From contig WHVA01000241.1 of NCBI GenBank assembly GCA_015179125.1, positions 1 through 64,000 of the forward strand: a stretch of DNA of 64,000 nt, given 5' to 3'. The translations under genes were made by a program, and so were the position numbers. Positions 22,519 through 40,676 of the stretch are shown one piece after another. Positions within the stretch are counted from its first letter, which is position 1. Every line of letters begins with the position of its first letter. Under the pieces are notes generated by a model, which worked only from the letters and a program-made list of their open reading frames with translations, did no database searches and was not told the DNA's origin. The DNA is from Gautieria morchelliformis. Its lineage: Eukaryota > Basidiomycota > Agaricomycetes > Gomphales > Gomphaceae.

Positions 22519-24437
22519 TCAGGAGCTGGCTGACCGTGAGCCCAGGTGGTTTTTCTGCCACTCCCTCCTATGTCTGATTGGATCTCTTCCCTGAACCTCA
22601 AGGCCCCCACTTGGCTCACCCACCTCCTTTTCCACACTCAGCTTGGACTTTTCTGTCCTCACCTTCTTCACTGCCAGCTTGTTGCCGTCCTTGTTTTGAC
22701 ACTTCCGCTTGCCCTCCAGAAACGAGCAGCAAACCTTTTGGTTACTGCAGGCTTGGCACACAACTTTAGTTCCAGCGATGCACATGTCACCACACCTTAC
22801 ACATGCATCACAGGGATTAGCCTAAAAAGAAACCCAAAGTCAGGCCCAACATCAAAAAATACCACTTACCATGAGTTCCCCTTCTTCCTCTGGCTTCTCC
22901 ATGCGCTTCCAAGTGTCATGACCAGTATATTTCCCTTACCCCGCTGTCTCTGTTCCTCCTCTCATCATTCCTCTTGCATCTTCTCCTGAGTTCACCATAC
23001 CCTCCGACCACTCCCTCACTATGTTCGTTCCACTCGCTCTTCGCCACATTCGCCGAATGACCATTCGCTGCTCACATCATTCGCCAGCAGGCACGCCATC
23101 AGACACGATCAACACCCTACCAGGCATGATGGTTCATCACTGGCCCCATCACCTTCTCAATCCATCCCCTTTAGGTGTTCATATGGCCAGGATACATTCA
23201 CGGGACGTCCTACCTGTAGGTCGTGTGGGATCAACCCAGCAGACAAAGAGTCCATGCAGGGTGGTGTATATGCAGGTCCCAAGGCATGTTTTCGTACATA
23301 GGGGCCTTCGCCCTCTTTCCTCTTGGTTGTTTCATGTTTGCACCCCCCTTTCACTCTATTGTATGTCTATTTCATCTATTATGTATTCTGACCGCGCACC
23401 CCTATCCAACCCTGACTCCAGAGGGCCTCTTTCCTATTTGCTAGCATCATATGAGCATTCGATATAAGTAGTCTACATTCACATGTATATTCCTCAGTTC
23501 AATTATCATACATCTATCTTGTGCAAACTTGACCTCACTGTGATCATCGTCTTAAGCCCTCACCTGTAGATTCCTATCTTCGACCAGAAGAGGACTTAAG
23601 CACCGCTGGTGAGTTTTCATACTTCACCTTCATTACTTTAGCCTTCGAACTATTTTCTGTGCTGTTGGTGAAGGGCTCCGAAGGAGCGCCTTTGCCGGAG
23701 AAAGGATTGTCGCTACTTAGACAACCTTTCCATGACACCTTCCATGTTACATCATCAAGTGCCACGGGCTATTTCACTACGACTGTAGATAGGGCGAGCT
23801 CCGTTCGGGCAGCCCTCTTATCTTCTGAACATTTATTGGTTCACCCTATTCGCCGCACGGCATACTTATTCGCACAAGTTATTCGGGCATTCGCTGTGTT
23901 CACTAATACACGATATTAACGCCTAAAAACCAATCTTGACACCAAGCTCCTGAGCCTCCTGCCCAAGGCTTACCCCTGGCTTCCTGTCGCCTTACCATTT
24001 CAGCATTCAATGCCTTGGCCCTGGCCACTACCAACTCCAGTACTGGACGGTCTTCCAGTGTAGCAATCGGCCATGTCCATTCCAGCTCGGCTGGTTTTTT
24101 CTCGGCTTGCTGCAGTTTTTCAACCTGCAACGTTGTCAAGTTTCTTGTATTTTTCGGCCTTGGCTTTGGCCACCCATGCCTTCCATTCATCCTCAGCCCT
24201 TTTGGCCTCCTCAGCTTTCTTCGCAGCTTCAGCCTGTGCTTCCCATTACTTCCATTCTTCCTCAGCTTTTCAGTCATCCTCTAGCCGTTTCTCTTCCAAC
24301 GCTTCCTTGTGCTCCTGCATAAGTCGTCACTTTTCCATTAACACATTCTTGCGTTCCTCTGCTTCATGTTCAGCTTGCACAAGTTCTGCGTTGCGCTCAT
24401 CAATTTCATCAATGTTCATTTCTTGAGCATCTGACAT
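22519..24437 (-). pseudogene. Coiled-coil, Cys-rich protein interrupted by a solo LTR
   Basis: The minus-strand gene starts at 24437 (MSDAQEMNIDEIDERNAE) with a long charged coiled coil rich in EAEE/KAEE/AKRAEDEW. It is interrupted by the solo LTR at 22914-23941 and resumes KRMEKPEEEGELM, then a 48-bp GT-AG intron (22822-22869) and a Cys-rich motif NPCDACVRCGDMC ... CQACSNQKVCCSF, ending at 22519. Removing the LTR and one copy of the CCAAG duplication leaves the frame continuous across the junction, so the LTR inserted into the exon. TGA and TAA codons in the coiled coil at likely Trp or Gln/Arg positions and one frameshift show decay as well. Function unknown; the Cys pattern suggests zinc or DNA binding. 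Confidence 0.7.
22914..23941 (+). repeat. Solo LTR, family S, copy 2 (TSD CCAAG)
   Basis: A 1,028-bp LTR, ends TGTCATGAC ... CTTGACA, flanked on both sides by CCAAG (22909-22913 and 23942-23946). It is the inverted counterpart of 11437-12459, about 10.5 kb away, and similar over the whole length with small differences. The perfect duplication and the coding exon continuing on both sides identify the insertion point to the base. Confidence 0.93.
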
Positions 24438-24573
24438 AGTTCACAAAGTCTGATGATGATGGGAGAAGACAAAAAAATGGAGATGCAAAACAAAGCTTAC
24501 ATAATCCTCCCAACCCAGCAATCTCCAGGATCTCACTTATGACCTCATGGGTTCAGCCATAAGGGGGAGGTAC

Positions 24574-24996
24574 TGTTACAATCTGTTCCCAAGTCCGGTC
24601 CCAAAGCCTCGGCTTTGGTACTCACTCGGGAACCCTTGGGTTCACTTGGGTTTCCTCAGTTTCCCTTTGTACCTTTCCATCACCCTTGATTTCCCCTCTT
24701 AGTTAGTTCCCCATATGTTTGTCCCTTCATTCCCCTTGTCTGCTAGTTCCGGTCATCGATGTCCCTGACCCTGCACCCTGAACCCCCCCATCTTGTATGC
24801 TAGTTCCTCAGCTTGTACACTAAGCTCACCTGTCTGATATCGATTCCGACCCTTGGATTAAAGCCAAACCCTTCCCGAAATTAGGGTGGAACACTAAGTG
24901 GGCACAACCTATGAAGTTGAAGCCAAGCCCTCTGTTCCAAACCTCAGCTCAGCTCTCATTTAGAGCCGAGCCTCAGTATGACTTATATTCTTAACA
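24574..24996 (+). repeat. Gypsy LTR (plus orientation)
   Basis: Starts TGTTACAATCTG and ends ATTCTTAACA, 423 bp. It is related in reverse orientation to the LTR of relic 1 at 5203-5615, including the CGAAATTAGGGTGGAACAC and GAAGTTGAAGCCAAGCCCT blocks. The flanking bases (GGTAC before, GTAAG after) match only in part, so it is not a clean solo LTR; a second LTR in opposite orientation starts directly after it. Confidence 0.75.
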
Positions 24997-25318
24997 GTAA
25001 GGTCTGAGGTTATGGAGCGAGGTTCAAAGAGGGAAGTTGGAGAGGGACTTGGCTTCAGCTTGTGTGCTGTGCCTGACCTATGTGTTGGAATTTTGGGGAG
25101 AGAGGACACAAGGGAAGGGGACAGCACCGACTTGGTGTTGTGGCAGGTTACAAATGGATGGGACAAATACATGTAAACTACCGCATTTGTAAGTCACGGC
25201 ACGGTTACTTGATATGCCGATGACTCGACACCACTCGCAAACCCAAAAACATCAACACACCTCCTCAAGCGGGGGAGAGTCCGATGCACCTCCTGAAACT
25301 TAGAACACAATCCCTTCG

Positions 25319-25645
25319 TCATCCTCTTCTCCAGTATCTGCCAAGATGGCGATGCCACACCTCCTCATTCAATAGGCGAGTGATAACAATGTCAAGGGTG
25401 AGATCATTGGCCGGAATGCTGTCGAGTGTGATGGCGAATATGGAGTATGATTCAGGATGCAAAGATAGGATGATCCTTGCATGGGTAAGCTTCGCAAATG
25501 TGTGGACGGCTTTCGAGTTCGCAGATCCGGTGGGTTGGGTCTCCATGCCACCACCAACATTCCAAAGGCCCTTTTCAACGAGTAGAGCGTCCATCATGTA
25601 GCGCCAGTTGGGTTTCTCGAAGTTCTCGAAGTTCGAGTCGGGCAT
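25319..25645 (-). CDS. Shortened Copia-type gag protein
   Basis: About 108 residues from ATG at 25645 (MPDSNFENFEKPNWRYMMD). The N-terminal part has the Copia gag pattern: N-x-W, R-x-M, then KGLWNV and TQPTGSANSKAVHTF. It then jumps to a segment that in full-length Copia gags lies much later (LDSIPANDLTLDIVITRLLNEE). The middle of the capsid and the zinc knuckle are missing, so this is an internally deleted gag that is nevertheless open to its stop. Whether it is made or packaged is unknown. Confidence 0.7.
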   Translation of the reverse strand: MPDSNFENFEKPNWRYMMDALLVEKGLWNVGGGMETQPTGSANSKAVHTFAKLTHARIILSLHPESYSIFAITLDSIPANDLTLDIVITRLLNEEVWHRHLGRYWRRG

Positions 25646-25672
25646 GGTGCGCGAGGCCGGGTTGATACACTT

Positions 25673-25870
25673 TCGGTAGGTGTAAAAAGAGTGTGCGGGG
25701 GGGGAGCTTTCGGTAGGCACAAATACAGTCAACGGTTCGGCACGCTTTCAGTAGGCATGGTGCACTTTCGGTAGGTGCGACTTTCGACAGGTTCAGCACG
25801 CTTTCATTAGGCGTGGCGCACGTTCAGTAGGTGCGACTTTCGGCGGGCAGCGCCTAGGCAGAGTTGTGAT
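25673..25870 (-). repeat. Degenerate tandem repeat in mini-Copia leader
   Basis: Units of about 17-35 bp built on GCACTTTCGGTAGG / GCGACTTTCGGCGGG recur about seven times between the 5' LTR (25878-26053) and the gag start. It occupies the leader, where packaging signals usually lie. Confidence 0.65.
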
Positions 25871-26481
25871 CCGTTTGTGTTGGAATTTCGGGGAGAGAGG
25901 ACACAAGGGAAGGGGACAGCACCGACTTGGTGTTGTGGTGGGTTACAAATGGATGGGACAAATACATGTAAACTACCGCATTTGTAAGTCACGGCACGGT
26001 TACTCGATATGCCGATGACTCGACACCGCTCGCAAACCCAAAAACATCAACACTATGTACGAGTCCCAATTTCTTAGGTAGACGAATAAGAGGTGAGGTT
26101 TGATTCAAGAGGCGAGTACTTAGAAACTAGCTAACGATCAAAGGGAGTACAATAGTCAATATTCAGACTGAGGCATAAGAGTTCATACAGGAGGGTTTAT
26201 ATTTGGGCAAGATGAGGGTCAGGGGCGAGCTTATGTGGGGATACAGGCAAGGTATATATAACTACATTGATGTGTGATGGAATGGAACAGATAACTAAGG
26301 AAATAAGATCATGTGGTTAAGCTCGGGCATGAGCTTGGGGTCAAGCATGGTATCACAAGGCTCAGGCACAAGTATCATGAGGCTTGGGTCAGCAGAAAGG
26401 TAGTACCGGTAAGTAACCAGCCAAAGGCCAGGTTCCAGGAGTCAGAGCTGGGAAAGGGGGTGTCCCCCCATGACAGTTACA

Positions 26482-27051
26482 CAATGAAACTTGTTTTGCT
26501 TGCAAACAAAGTCATCTCCTTTGACTCTTGGGTCATGCATGAATCAAGGCTAGGTCCTTGTTACAGGAAGCATTATACCTCTACTTAGCTGCCAGCCTTG
26601 CGTTGTGCGTCGCACTCTTTGTCGTTCTGGTTCAAAACATAGTATATAAAAATCCCGGAACCATTTCTTCTGCTTTTGCGCAATGAAAACCCCACAGCTA
26701 ATCTGGCATAAGATTCACGCGTTGTGGGAGGGCATTGCTGACCAAAAGCGAAGATACGTCTTCTTCCATTTTCGCATCTAATATAAATTCAAACACCGAC
26801 TAAGCTGAATCAGGCAAGCGCTGGCGTCTTCAGCAGTCAGTCCTTCAGTTCCAGCAAATTCAGACGTTCAGCCATAAAAATAAATTAACTCATTATGAGA
26901 ATGTATCGGAATAATTGCATGTGTAGTAGACGAATTTTGTACACGTTGGTTGGCCCTTCAAAGGACTTCCCGATGGGGCCGCGGATTTTAAGCCATCTCC
27001 TCCTCGCGGGGTTTGAAACAGTTGCTGCTGTGGAACTAAGTCGTTTCCCTT
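26482..27051. other. Boundary between transposon island and gene-dense region
   Basis: No coding frame supported. It contains a TATATAAAAA element near 26642, about 410 bp upstream of the KDM5 start, but no other clear signals. Confidence 0.4.
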
Positions 27052-33378
<6,327 letters not shown>

Positions 33379-33613
33379 TATGACATTTACATGATATGCG
33401 CTCGTGAAACTCGCTCTGGTGATTGACTTCACATGTTTTGTACTGTATGTTGTTATTATGGCCATTTGTCATGACTTTCGATTCGCAGAATTTGTGTATG
33501 ACGTGATAGATTGAGGTGCAAAGTGCATAACCCGACAAGAAAACCAATATGTGAGAAGAAACATAATATGCAATATTGCAAGAAGCTTTTAGTCAATGCG
33601 TGCGTTGCATTCT

Positions 33614-36082
33614 TCATCGAGAAACCATCAGTCTATACGTAAGGAATGAGCCAATGGCACCGAAGCCTACTAGAACCCCAATTATCGATCCAAACCACGC
33701 ATAACCCTGAACATTATCATCGGTCAGAGGATGCATCAGAGAGATAACGACGACACGAACCGCAGTAACGTCCTGACCGGGGACGTGTACATTCATCCCC
33801 CATAAGCCTGCCAAATGGTCAGAGATACAACAGCGCACGTGCAACTGATCGCACCAGTGACTAAGTTCATCGGAATAAGCACCGTCCCTAAAGCCGTCAA
33901 TTTTGACAGAACATCGTTAATCTGATTGTTTGCGTCTGTCATCTCAATGGAGATTTGGGCTAGATAATTGGAGTGGGACCGAGACAAAATCTTCTCGTAA
34001 TGATTCAAGTTCTGCGTCATAGTGATTAAGTGGTCCTAGTCGACGTCTGTCAAGGGTCATTCCTAGAGAATAAAGAGGCGAGACTCACCTGAATATCGGA
34101 TAAATACAGGCCCTATCGATAAAATGAATCAAGAAGTTACGGAGTTCAATAATTAGGGACTAACGATATCAGACTTAGGAGCAACACTCCAGTTCTCATT
34201 GCAACGTTTCGCCAGGCCTTTCACCACGTCTGCCTTACTGCCCATCAGTCTGAGTAAGCCCATAACCTTTTTGCGGCAAGTCCCAATCCTACACCATATC
34301 CTGATGAGACCTCAATACGGGAGAAGAAAACATGGTCTCTCACCGTCTCAACATATCGCTCTGCTCCGCTTCCCTGAGAATTAGCACTAACTCATCGATG
34401 CTGTCGACCTCATATTCGATGCTTTGGATAAGTGGTCCAAAAGCATCAGTGATATCGTCAATCAGAGCGTACGAAATCCAGTCCGAAGTGACACTAATAT
34501 AGTCCTTCAGCTGTGCAATCCTGCGGCGTACGTTCTGAGGGTGCGGTGTCGGGCGGAAGTGAAACTACAACAGGTGGACAAGCAATAATGGAATAAAAAC
34601 CACTACAAATGATTGGAAATAACCTACAGATAAGGTACCCTCCCGGAAGACAATGATATACATGTTGACAGGCTCAAGATATGTCGGCGAATATTGATCT
34701 TGATCAAACGAGCGGAAGCACACAAGGTAGTAATTGCGAAATAGTTCAATCTTCTCTCGTGCTTCTTCCATCTGAATGTCTTCGGTAGTCAACGGATGAA
34801 TAGAAAACACCTGCACCCCAGCAACCAATATGTTATCAGTTGGGACAGCCAAGAAGCCCCAACGAACCTTGCTCAGCATGCGCATCTCATCATCGGTCGG
34901 GTCTAATATATCCAGCCACCACGTGTTGCTTTCCCCATCATCTTCCATACCACCATGAGCCATTTGTCCCTTCTTGTCCAGGAGTGGTCCAAGGCCGCCG
35001 TCCGCAACAGGACCTGGTGTGCCACCTCGGGAATTTCTCAGGGGCGGAGTTGGGATCGCTACACCACGGGCTTGCTTGGCTCCATTGGCAGGACCTTTAC
35101 CTTCCGTCGGTGGGCTCGGTTCGTCCTCAGAGTACAACTTACCTGCGAAGAGCTCTTCGAAAGTCTGACCCTCTGCAGGAAGCTCAGATAAACTCCGCGC
35201 GTGTATGGTCGCAGAAAGAGAATTGGAGTAGAATGAGAATCTGTAGGGTCGGTCGTGTCCCTGTCCATTAATGCCTACCGAAGAGCCTATTCCCCACCCG
35301 GAGGAACCAGCCGCATATCGACCGTCGTTGGCAGCGCCAAGGAACAGCCCAGATGCGGCTGGGACAAGGGAGGGCGGGGGTGCGCCCAATACACCGTTAA
35401 CGTTACCCTCAAAGAGGGCGAGTTTCCCGCTTTTCCCTCGTCGTACGCCAGGTGTATTGGACTGAGAAAGCTTTCGCTGACGAAGACGTGTAAACTCCGG
35501 GGACGATTCACGATCGGTCAGACGATCAGATGGTTCCCCCTCGGCTGTTTCGGTAGAGTCAAATGCTGGGGGAAGGGCTGCTACTGCAACAGCTGGTGTC
35601 CGTGCATTGGGTGGGGGTGATTGAAGGATTGCGCGATGCCGTGATGGTGAGCCAATGCCAAGACGACCCCTCTCTTCGTCGCCGAATTGCTCCATGTGCG
35701 AATAGTCAAAGTTGGAGCGGTAGAGAGCGGGTTGGTACATTGGGAGAGCACTTGAGGCATCGTGCAGGTCCAGTTCCGGGCGTGAATCCTGGTTCAAGAA
35801 GAGTAGGTCCGCATTGTGCCCAGGGGAAAGATGTGGCGGCATGGTGAGATTAGCGGTAACATTGTTGTCCGCTCCCACGCCAGCTACTCCTCCCGACAGG
35901 TCCCAATCCATGGCTTCTTCTTCGTGAGGCGAAAGCATTGAGAAACCTTGCTCTGGAGAAGAACGAAGTGGAGAGGCAGAAACGAGAACACTGTTCCCAC
36001 CAGGCTGCTGGCGGCCTGGGATAGGAAGATTGGAGCTGCCTCTTCTTGCTCTAGACATCTGCATTGCGAGATCAACGTCCAT
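33614..36082 (-). CDS. CorA/Alr1-type magnesium transporter
   Basis: Eight exons (36082-34868, 34810-34628, 34564-34344, 34288-34165, 34112-34089, 34035-33855, 33807-33770, 33706-33614), about 692 aa from this ATG. A long Ser/Pro-rich cytosolic N-terminus is followed by the CorA funnel (TWWLDILDPTDDEM, HPLTTEDIQMEE, EPVNMYIIVFREGTLS), a long coiled helix (TMTQNLNHYEKIL...) and two C-terminal membrane helices. The signature WGMN of the ion-selectivity loop is present before the second helix. Fungal Alr1/Mnr2 proteins carry Mg2+ across plasma or vacuolar membranes. The same frame stays open upstream of 36082 to about 36250, so the true start may lie in a further upstream exon. The 24-bp exon at 34089-34112 is notable. 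Three exon junctions are in-frame introns that could be mis-annotated as coding. Confidence 0.9.
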
Positions 36083-36427
36083 AGTCCGTTGCCTTTCTCT
36101 TGCTTCAGGGTCATTGGGGTCGATGCTTTGTCTGGCCTGAGAGAGACCCGGATTCTCGTCTGAGATACTATGAGGGGGGGGATGTCTATGGGATGGACTG
36201 CGATAGAACGACTGCGAGAAGGAGAAATTCTCTCGGTACTTTCGTCGTCCAAGGACATGATAGTTAGTCTCAAGTGACTTATGTAAGCACGTTCTATCTG
36301 CACGCCCTGGCGAACAAAACGTGGCAAAGCAAGCCGGAATCCTGTCGCAACCCCGCTTAAAGCAAGTCTAGGAGCTCTCACTACCCTGGGGTGGCTAAAC
36401 CATGATTAATTCAACTATCCACAAGTA

Positions 36428-38142
36428 TTACTTCATCGACAGGAATCCCCGTATAGCGCCACCGACATTCTGCACATCCAGTCTGGATCCAAGCAGGCAC
36501 CATGTCAGCATGCGAATTGCGAGACATGAACATGGACAGCTCACAGGAATGTATCGTGCCCCCACACCCCCCCTAACTCATAATATACCACTCGCTCATT
36601 GCCTGCCATCCTCAGCGCATCAGCGCATTCACGCTGCTGCTCAACCGGGAAAAGAATATCAGATTGAACGCCCAAAATCAGAACGGGCGTTTCAGCGAGG
36701 GGCGCGAGGCCTTGCGCTAAGGACGGCAGATGCAACGCGGGAGTTGGTGTGTTGGCATTAGAAGGCGGGATGGGTGGCACTTTAGAGGATGATAGTTGAA
36801 GGCTTTCTAGAGCTTCCGATGTGAGGTCAAAGAGGTCCATAGCCTTAGACACGTAGATAAGGGAATTAGCGTCATATTTCAAGCAAAACTGCTCCCCCTA
36901 TAAACCGACGCGAATGAGTCTTCGACGATTAACCTAGTGAGCATAACGCCTCACCTGGTGGTCCAAGTAAGTCTCTATTAGGAACTCAGGGCATAATGCG
37001 GGGAGGCGTGGTTTCGATGGATCGAGTGGGTTCGCCTGGCCATCGTTCGGAACAGGACGCAACTTGCGACCGAACCGTAAATCCCATTCTGGACCTGAAC
37101 GATATGTAATTGTTGCGATTTCTGTAGGCATACAAGTCAGTCTGTGGACCAGAGACAAAAATGACATGCCCTACGTCGCGCGAGCTTCATTCCAGTATGC
37201 GGTGGGAGAGCACCATAATAAAACCCGTTGTTCCAGTTTGGATCTGCCATAAGAACTGCGATGCTCGTTGAGCGAGAGAAGAAAAATGAAAGCAAGGATT
37301 TCAAAGCTTACCACTTCGTTGAGCAAAGCGCATAGCAATGCTACTGGGGCTACTCCGTGCCGTCCCACTGATACTCACTATCTTTCCTGCTCGTTCCGGA
37401 TGCAGTAACCCTGCAGCTAAGCTCTGCATGGCACCCATGGATGATCCTACACTTGCATATAGCCGGTCAATCCCCAAATGATCGAGAAGTCGGAACTGGG
37501 CGTTGACCATGTCGAATATTGACACCACCGGGAAATGCGTCGCGTAAGGCTCGCCGGTCGTTGGGTCAATAGAGGAAGGGCCAGTAGAGCCATAACATCC
37601 TCCGAGGACATTGGTACATATAACGAAGAACTGGTCAGAGTCGAGCGCCTTTCCAGGTCCTATGAATTTCTCCCACCATCCCGGGTTGGGGTTAGATGGT
37701 GTGGCCGCAGCGTGCGAGGAAGCTGAGAGACCCGTGAACAAGAGGATCGCATTGTCCCTTGCGGGGAGAGTTTGCCCCATGTCTCGTATGCGAGTTCGAA
37801 AGATGGGAGAGGAGGCGCGTAGGTGAGTGGTAGGGGACCAGTACTATGGTATACCTGGTACGACGACGGACTAGGACGTGCATAGGCTGGCTCTGGCCCG
37901 CTTGAGGACGGAGACGACTGAGAGGCGGACGCGATAGGGTACGAATGCAGCTGCGTTGGTGAGGCTTTCGAGGGGGAGGGTGGGGGGTTGCTTAGAGGAG
38001 GACTGACAGTAGCCGCAGCTATTCGGGCAGCCCGAACGGCATGGGCCTCAACGCACGGGAAGGAGGGCGTCCTGACTTGCTGGGAGGCGGTGGAAATTCC
38101 TCTCACCGCTGCTGCTAGGGTTTTTCTGGTGAAGGCCGACAT
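36428..38142 (-). CDS. Serine/homoserine O-acetyltransferase, Cys2-like, mitochondrial
   Basis: Five exons: 38142-37312, 37255-37175, 37121-36955, 36897-36545, 36482-36428. If one base is restored in the G run at 37764-37767 the exons total 496 codons. MetX/Cys2 alpha/beta-hydrolase fold: nucleophile elbow [13 protein letters not shown], the [14 protein letters not shown] block, and the C-terminal GVWGHDTFL with the catalytic His. The N-terminus ([15 protein letters not shown]) is basic and lacks acids, as in mitochondrial presequences; S. pombe Cys2 is such an enzyme and makes O-acetylserine for cysteine synthesis. Choice between serine and homoserine as substrate cannot be settled from sequence reading. 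It is divergent to SF3B6. Confidence 0.88.
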
Positions 38143-38265
38143 GACAGAACACACCAAAGTTGCTGAGCAGCCTCAACATCGTTGTCAGCCTCGCACGCCA
38201 TCGTCGGCGTGAGCCGCACCCTCGGAGGCCGGCGCTTGACCCCGTCCGCCACCTCGAGTACTTAA
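38143..38265. promoter_or_regulatory. Divergent promoter, O-acetyltransferase / SF3B6
   Basis: Only 123 bp separate the two start codons. GC-rich (CGTCGGCGTGAGCCGC, GGAGGCCGGCGC); no TATA box seen. It must serve both genes or overlap their 5' UTRs. Confidence 0.6.
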
Positions 38266-38796
38266 ATGGCTCTCGCTCGTGGTCAAAATGTAGGTGGTGA
38301 TATCTTTACCTGACGATGGATTTTCATATTTCGTTCATAGTCTAAGCTCCCACCAGGCGCAAACCGAATACTATTCGTGAAGAACCTCAACTACCAAATT
38401 ACAGGTGAAGATCTCTACGATTTATTCGGCCGTTATGGGGGAATACGCCAAGTACGCTTGGGGAATGAACCCAAGACCAAGGGAACCGCCTTCGTTGTAT
38501 TTGACGACGTGATGGACGTCAGTTTCCTTTCGCTATTTGCTTGATACATTCATGCTCAGTTTCGACAGGCGAAAAACGCGTTAGAGCACTTGAACGGATT
38601 CCACTTGCAAGAACGATATATTGTTGGTAAGTCGGAGGCTTTTCACACAGTCGCACGCCTGACGTATATATAATCCCTAGTACTGTATCATATGCCTGCT
38701 CGACAAGACGCAGCAGCAGCCAAGGCTGATCTGGCCAAGCGAGAAGAGGAACTGGTCAAACTGAAAAGCAAGCATAACATAGGCGACGATGATTAA
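38266..38796 (+). CDS. SF3B6: Splicing factor 3B subunit 6 (p14, SF3B14)
   Basis: Four exons (38266-38289, 38341-38517, 38569-38626, 38681-38796) give 124 aa, nearly the same length as human p14. A single RRM: RNP2 ILFVKNLN, RNP1 region KGTAFVVF, and the family-specific stretches YDLFGRYGGIRQVRLGN and ERYIVVLYH. In the U2 snRNP this protein contacts the branch-point adenosine and SF3B1. A charged C-terminal tail (KADLAKREEELVKLKSK) follows. The first exon is only eight codons. It lies near two other splicing-related genes, eIF4A3 and SF3A3. Confidence 0.95.
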
Positions 38797-39002
38797 TACG
38801 CTCCAACTGCTCATTCATCCCGTGTAGTTTAGGACTCTGTATCTTGTCACTCTACAATTGATATATAACGCGGACACCTCGCTATGTAGACATGGCATAG
38901 ACAGCAATCTGTATAACGCACGGCCCTCCCTGCCGCACAAACTTTTTTGTTACATTAGAGCCAAGGAGGAATCACAAAAAATGCACAATGAGAAAAGTGG
39001 AC

Positions 39003-40615
<1,613 letters not shown>

Positions 40616-40676
40616 TGCAGGAATAGGTGGAGTGTCGGAGTTAGAAAGGATACCGGACTTTTTCCGTCCGTTAACG
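40616..40676. promoter_or_regulatory. Divergent promoter, eIF4A3 / SF3A3
   Basis: The start codons chosen by homology are 61 bp apart. A second in-frame ATG for SF3A3 at 40605 would even overlap the eIF4A3 start (40613-40615). The 5' UTRs must therefore lie within each other's coding region or be extremely short. Confidence 0.6.

Larger units (their letters stand above)
25083..26053 (-). mobile_element. Complete mini-Copia element carrying only gag (TR-GAG-like)
   Basis: LTRs at 25083-25257 and 25878-26053 (175 and 176 bp, a few mismatches) both run TGTTGGAATTT ... ATCAACA. The 5-bp target duplication CTATG is perfect (25078-25082 and 26054-26058). A polypurine stretch CGCTTGAGGAGGTG (minus strand) abuts the inner edge of the LTR at 25257, as in Copia elements. 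The interior holds a tandem CTTTCGGTAGG-type leader and a single short gag frame. There is no protease, integrase or RT, so it must depend on proteins from a full element. Non-autonomous elements with gag only are known from plants as TR-GAGs; this has the same architecture in miniature. Confidence 0.85.
24997..26481 (-). repeat. Second LTR, inverted, split by a mini-Copia element
   Basis: The segments 24997-25082 and 26054-26481 read together as one minus-strand LTR-like sequence. It keeps the GGACTTGGCTTCAGCTTGTG block and a GGTTTATAT promoter-like block and ends (on +) CATGACAGTTACA, the complement of TGTAACTGTCATG. It lies tail-to-tail with the LTR at 24574-24996. The 971-bp mini-Copia element is inserted in it. 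Confidence 0.6.

Noticed and set aside
23659..23919. 86-codon frame conserved between the two solo LTRs (also 11459-11710, -)
   Set aside because: It lies within a non-coding LTR; the shared frame follows from shared DNA, and there is no domain.
36082..36258. ATG at 36258 (MSLDDESTERIS) as CorA start
   Set aside because: It is in a different frame from the CorA protein. The CorA frame is open upstream but without an ATG, so 36082 is used with a caveat.
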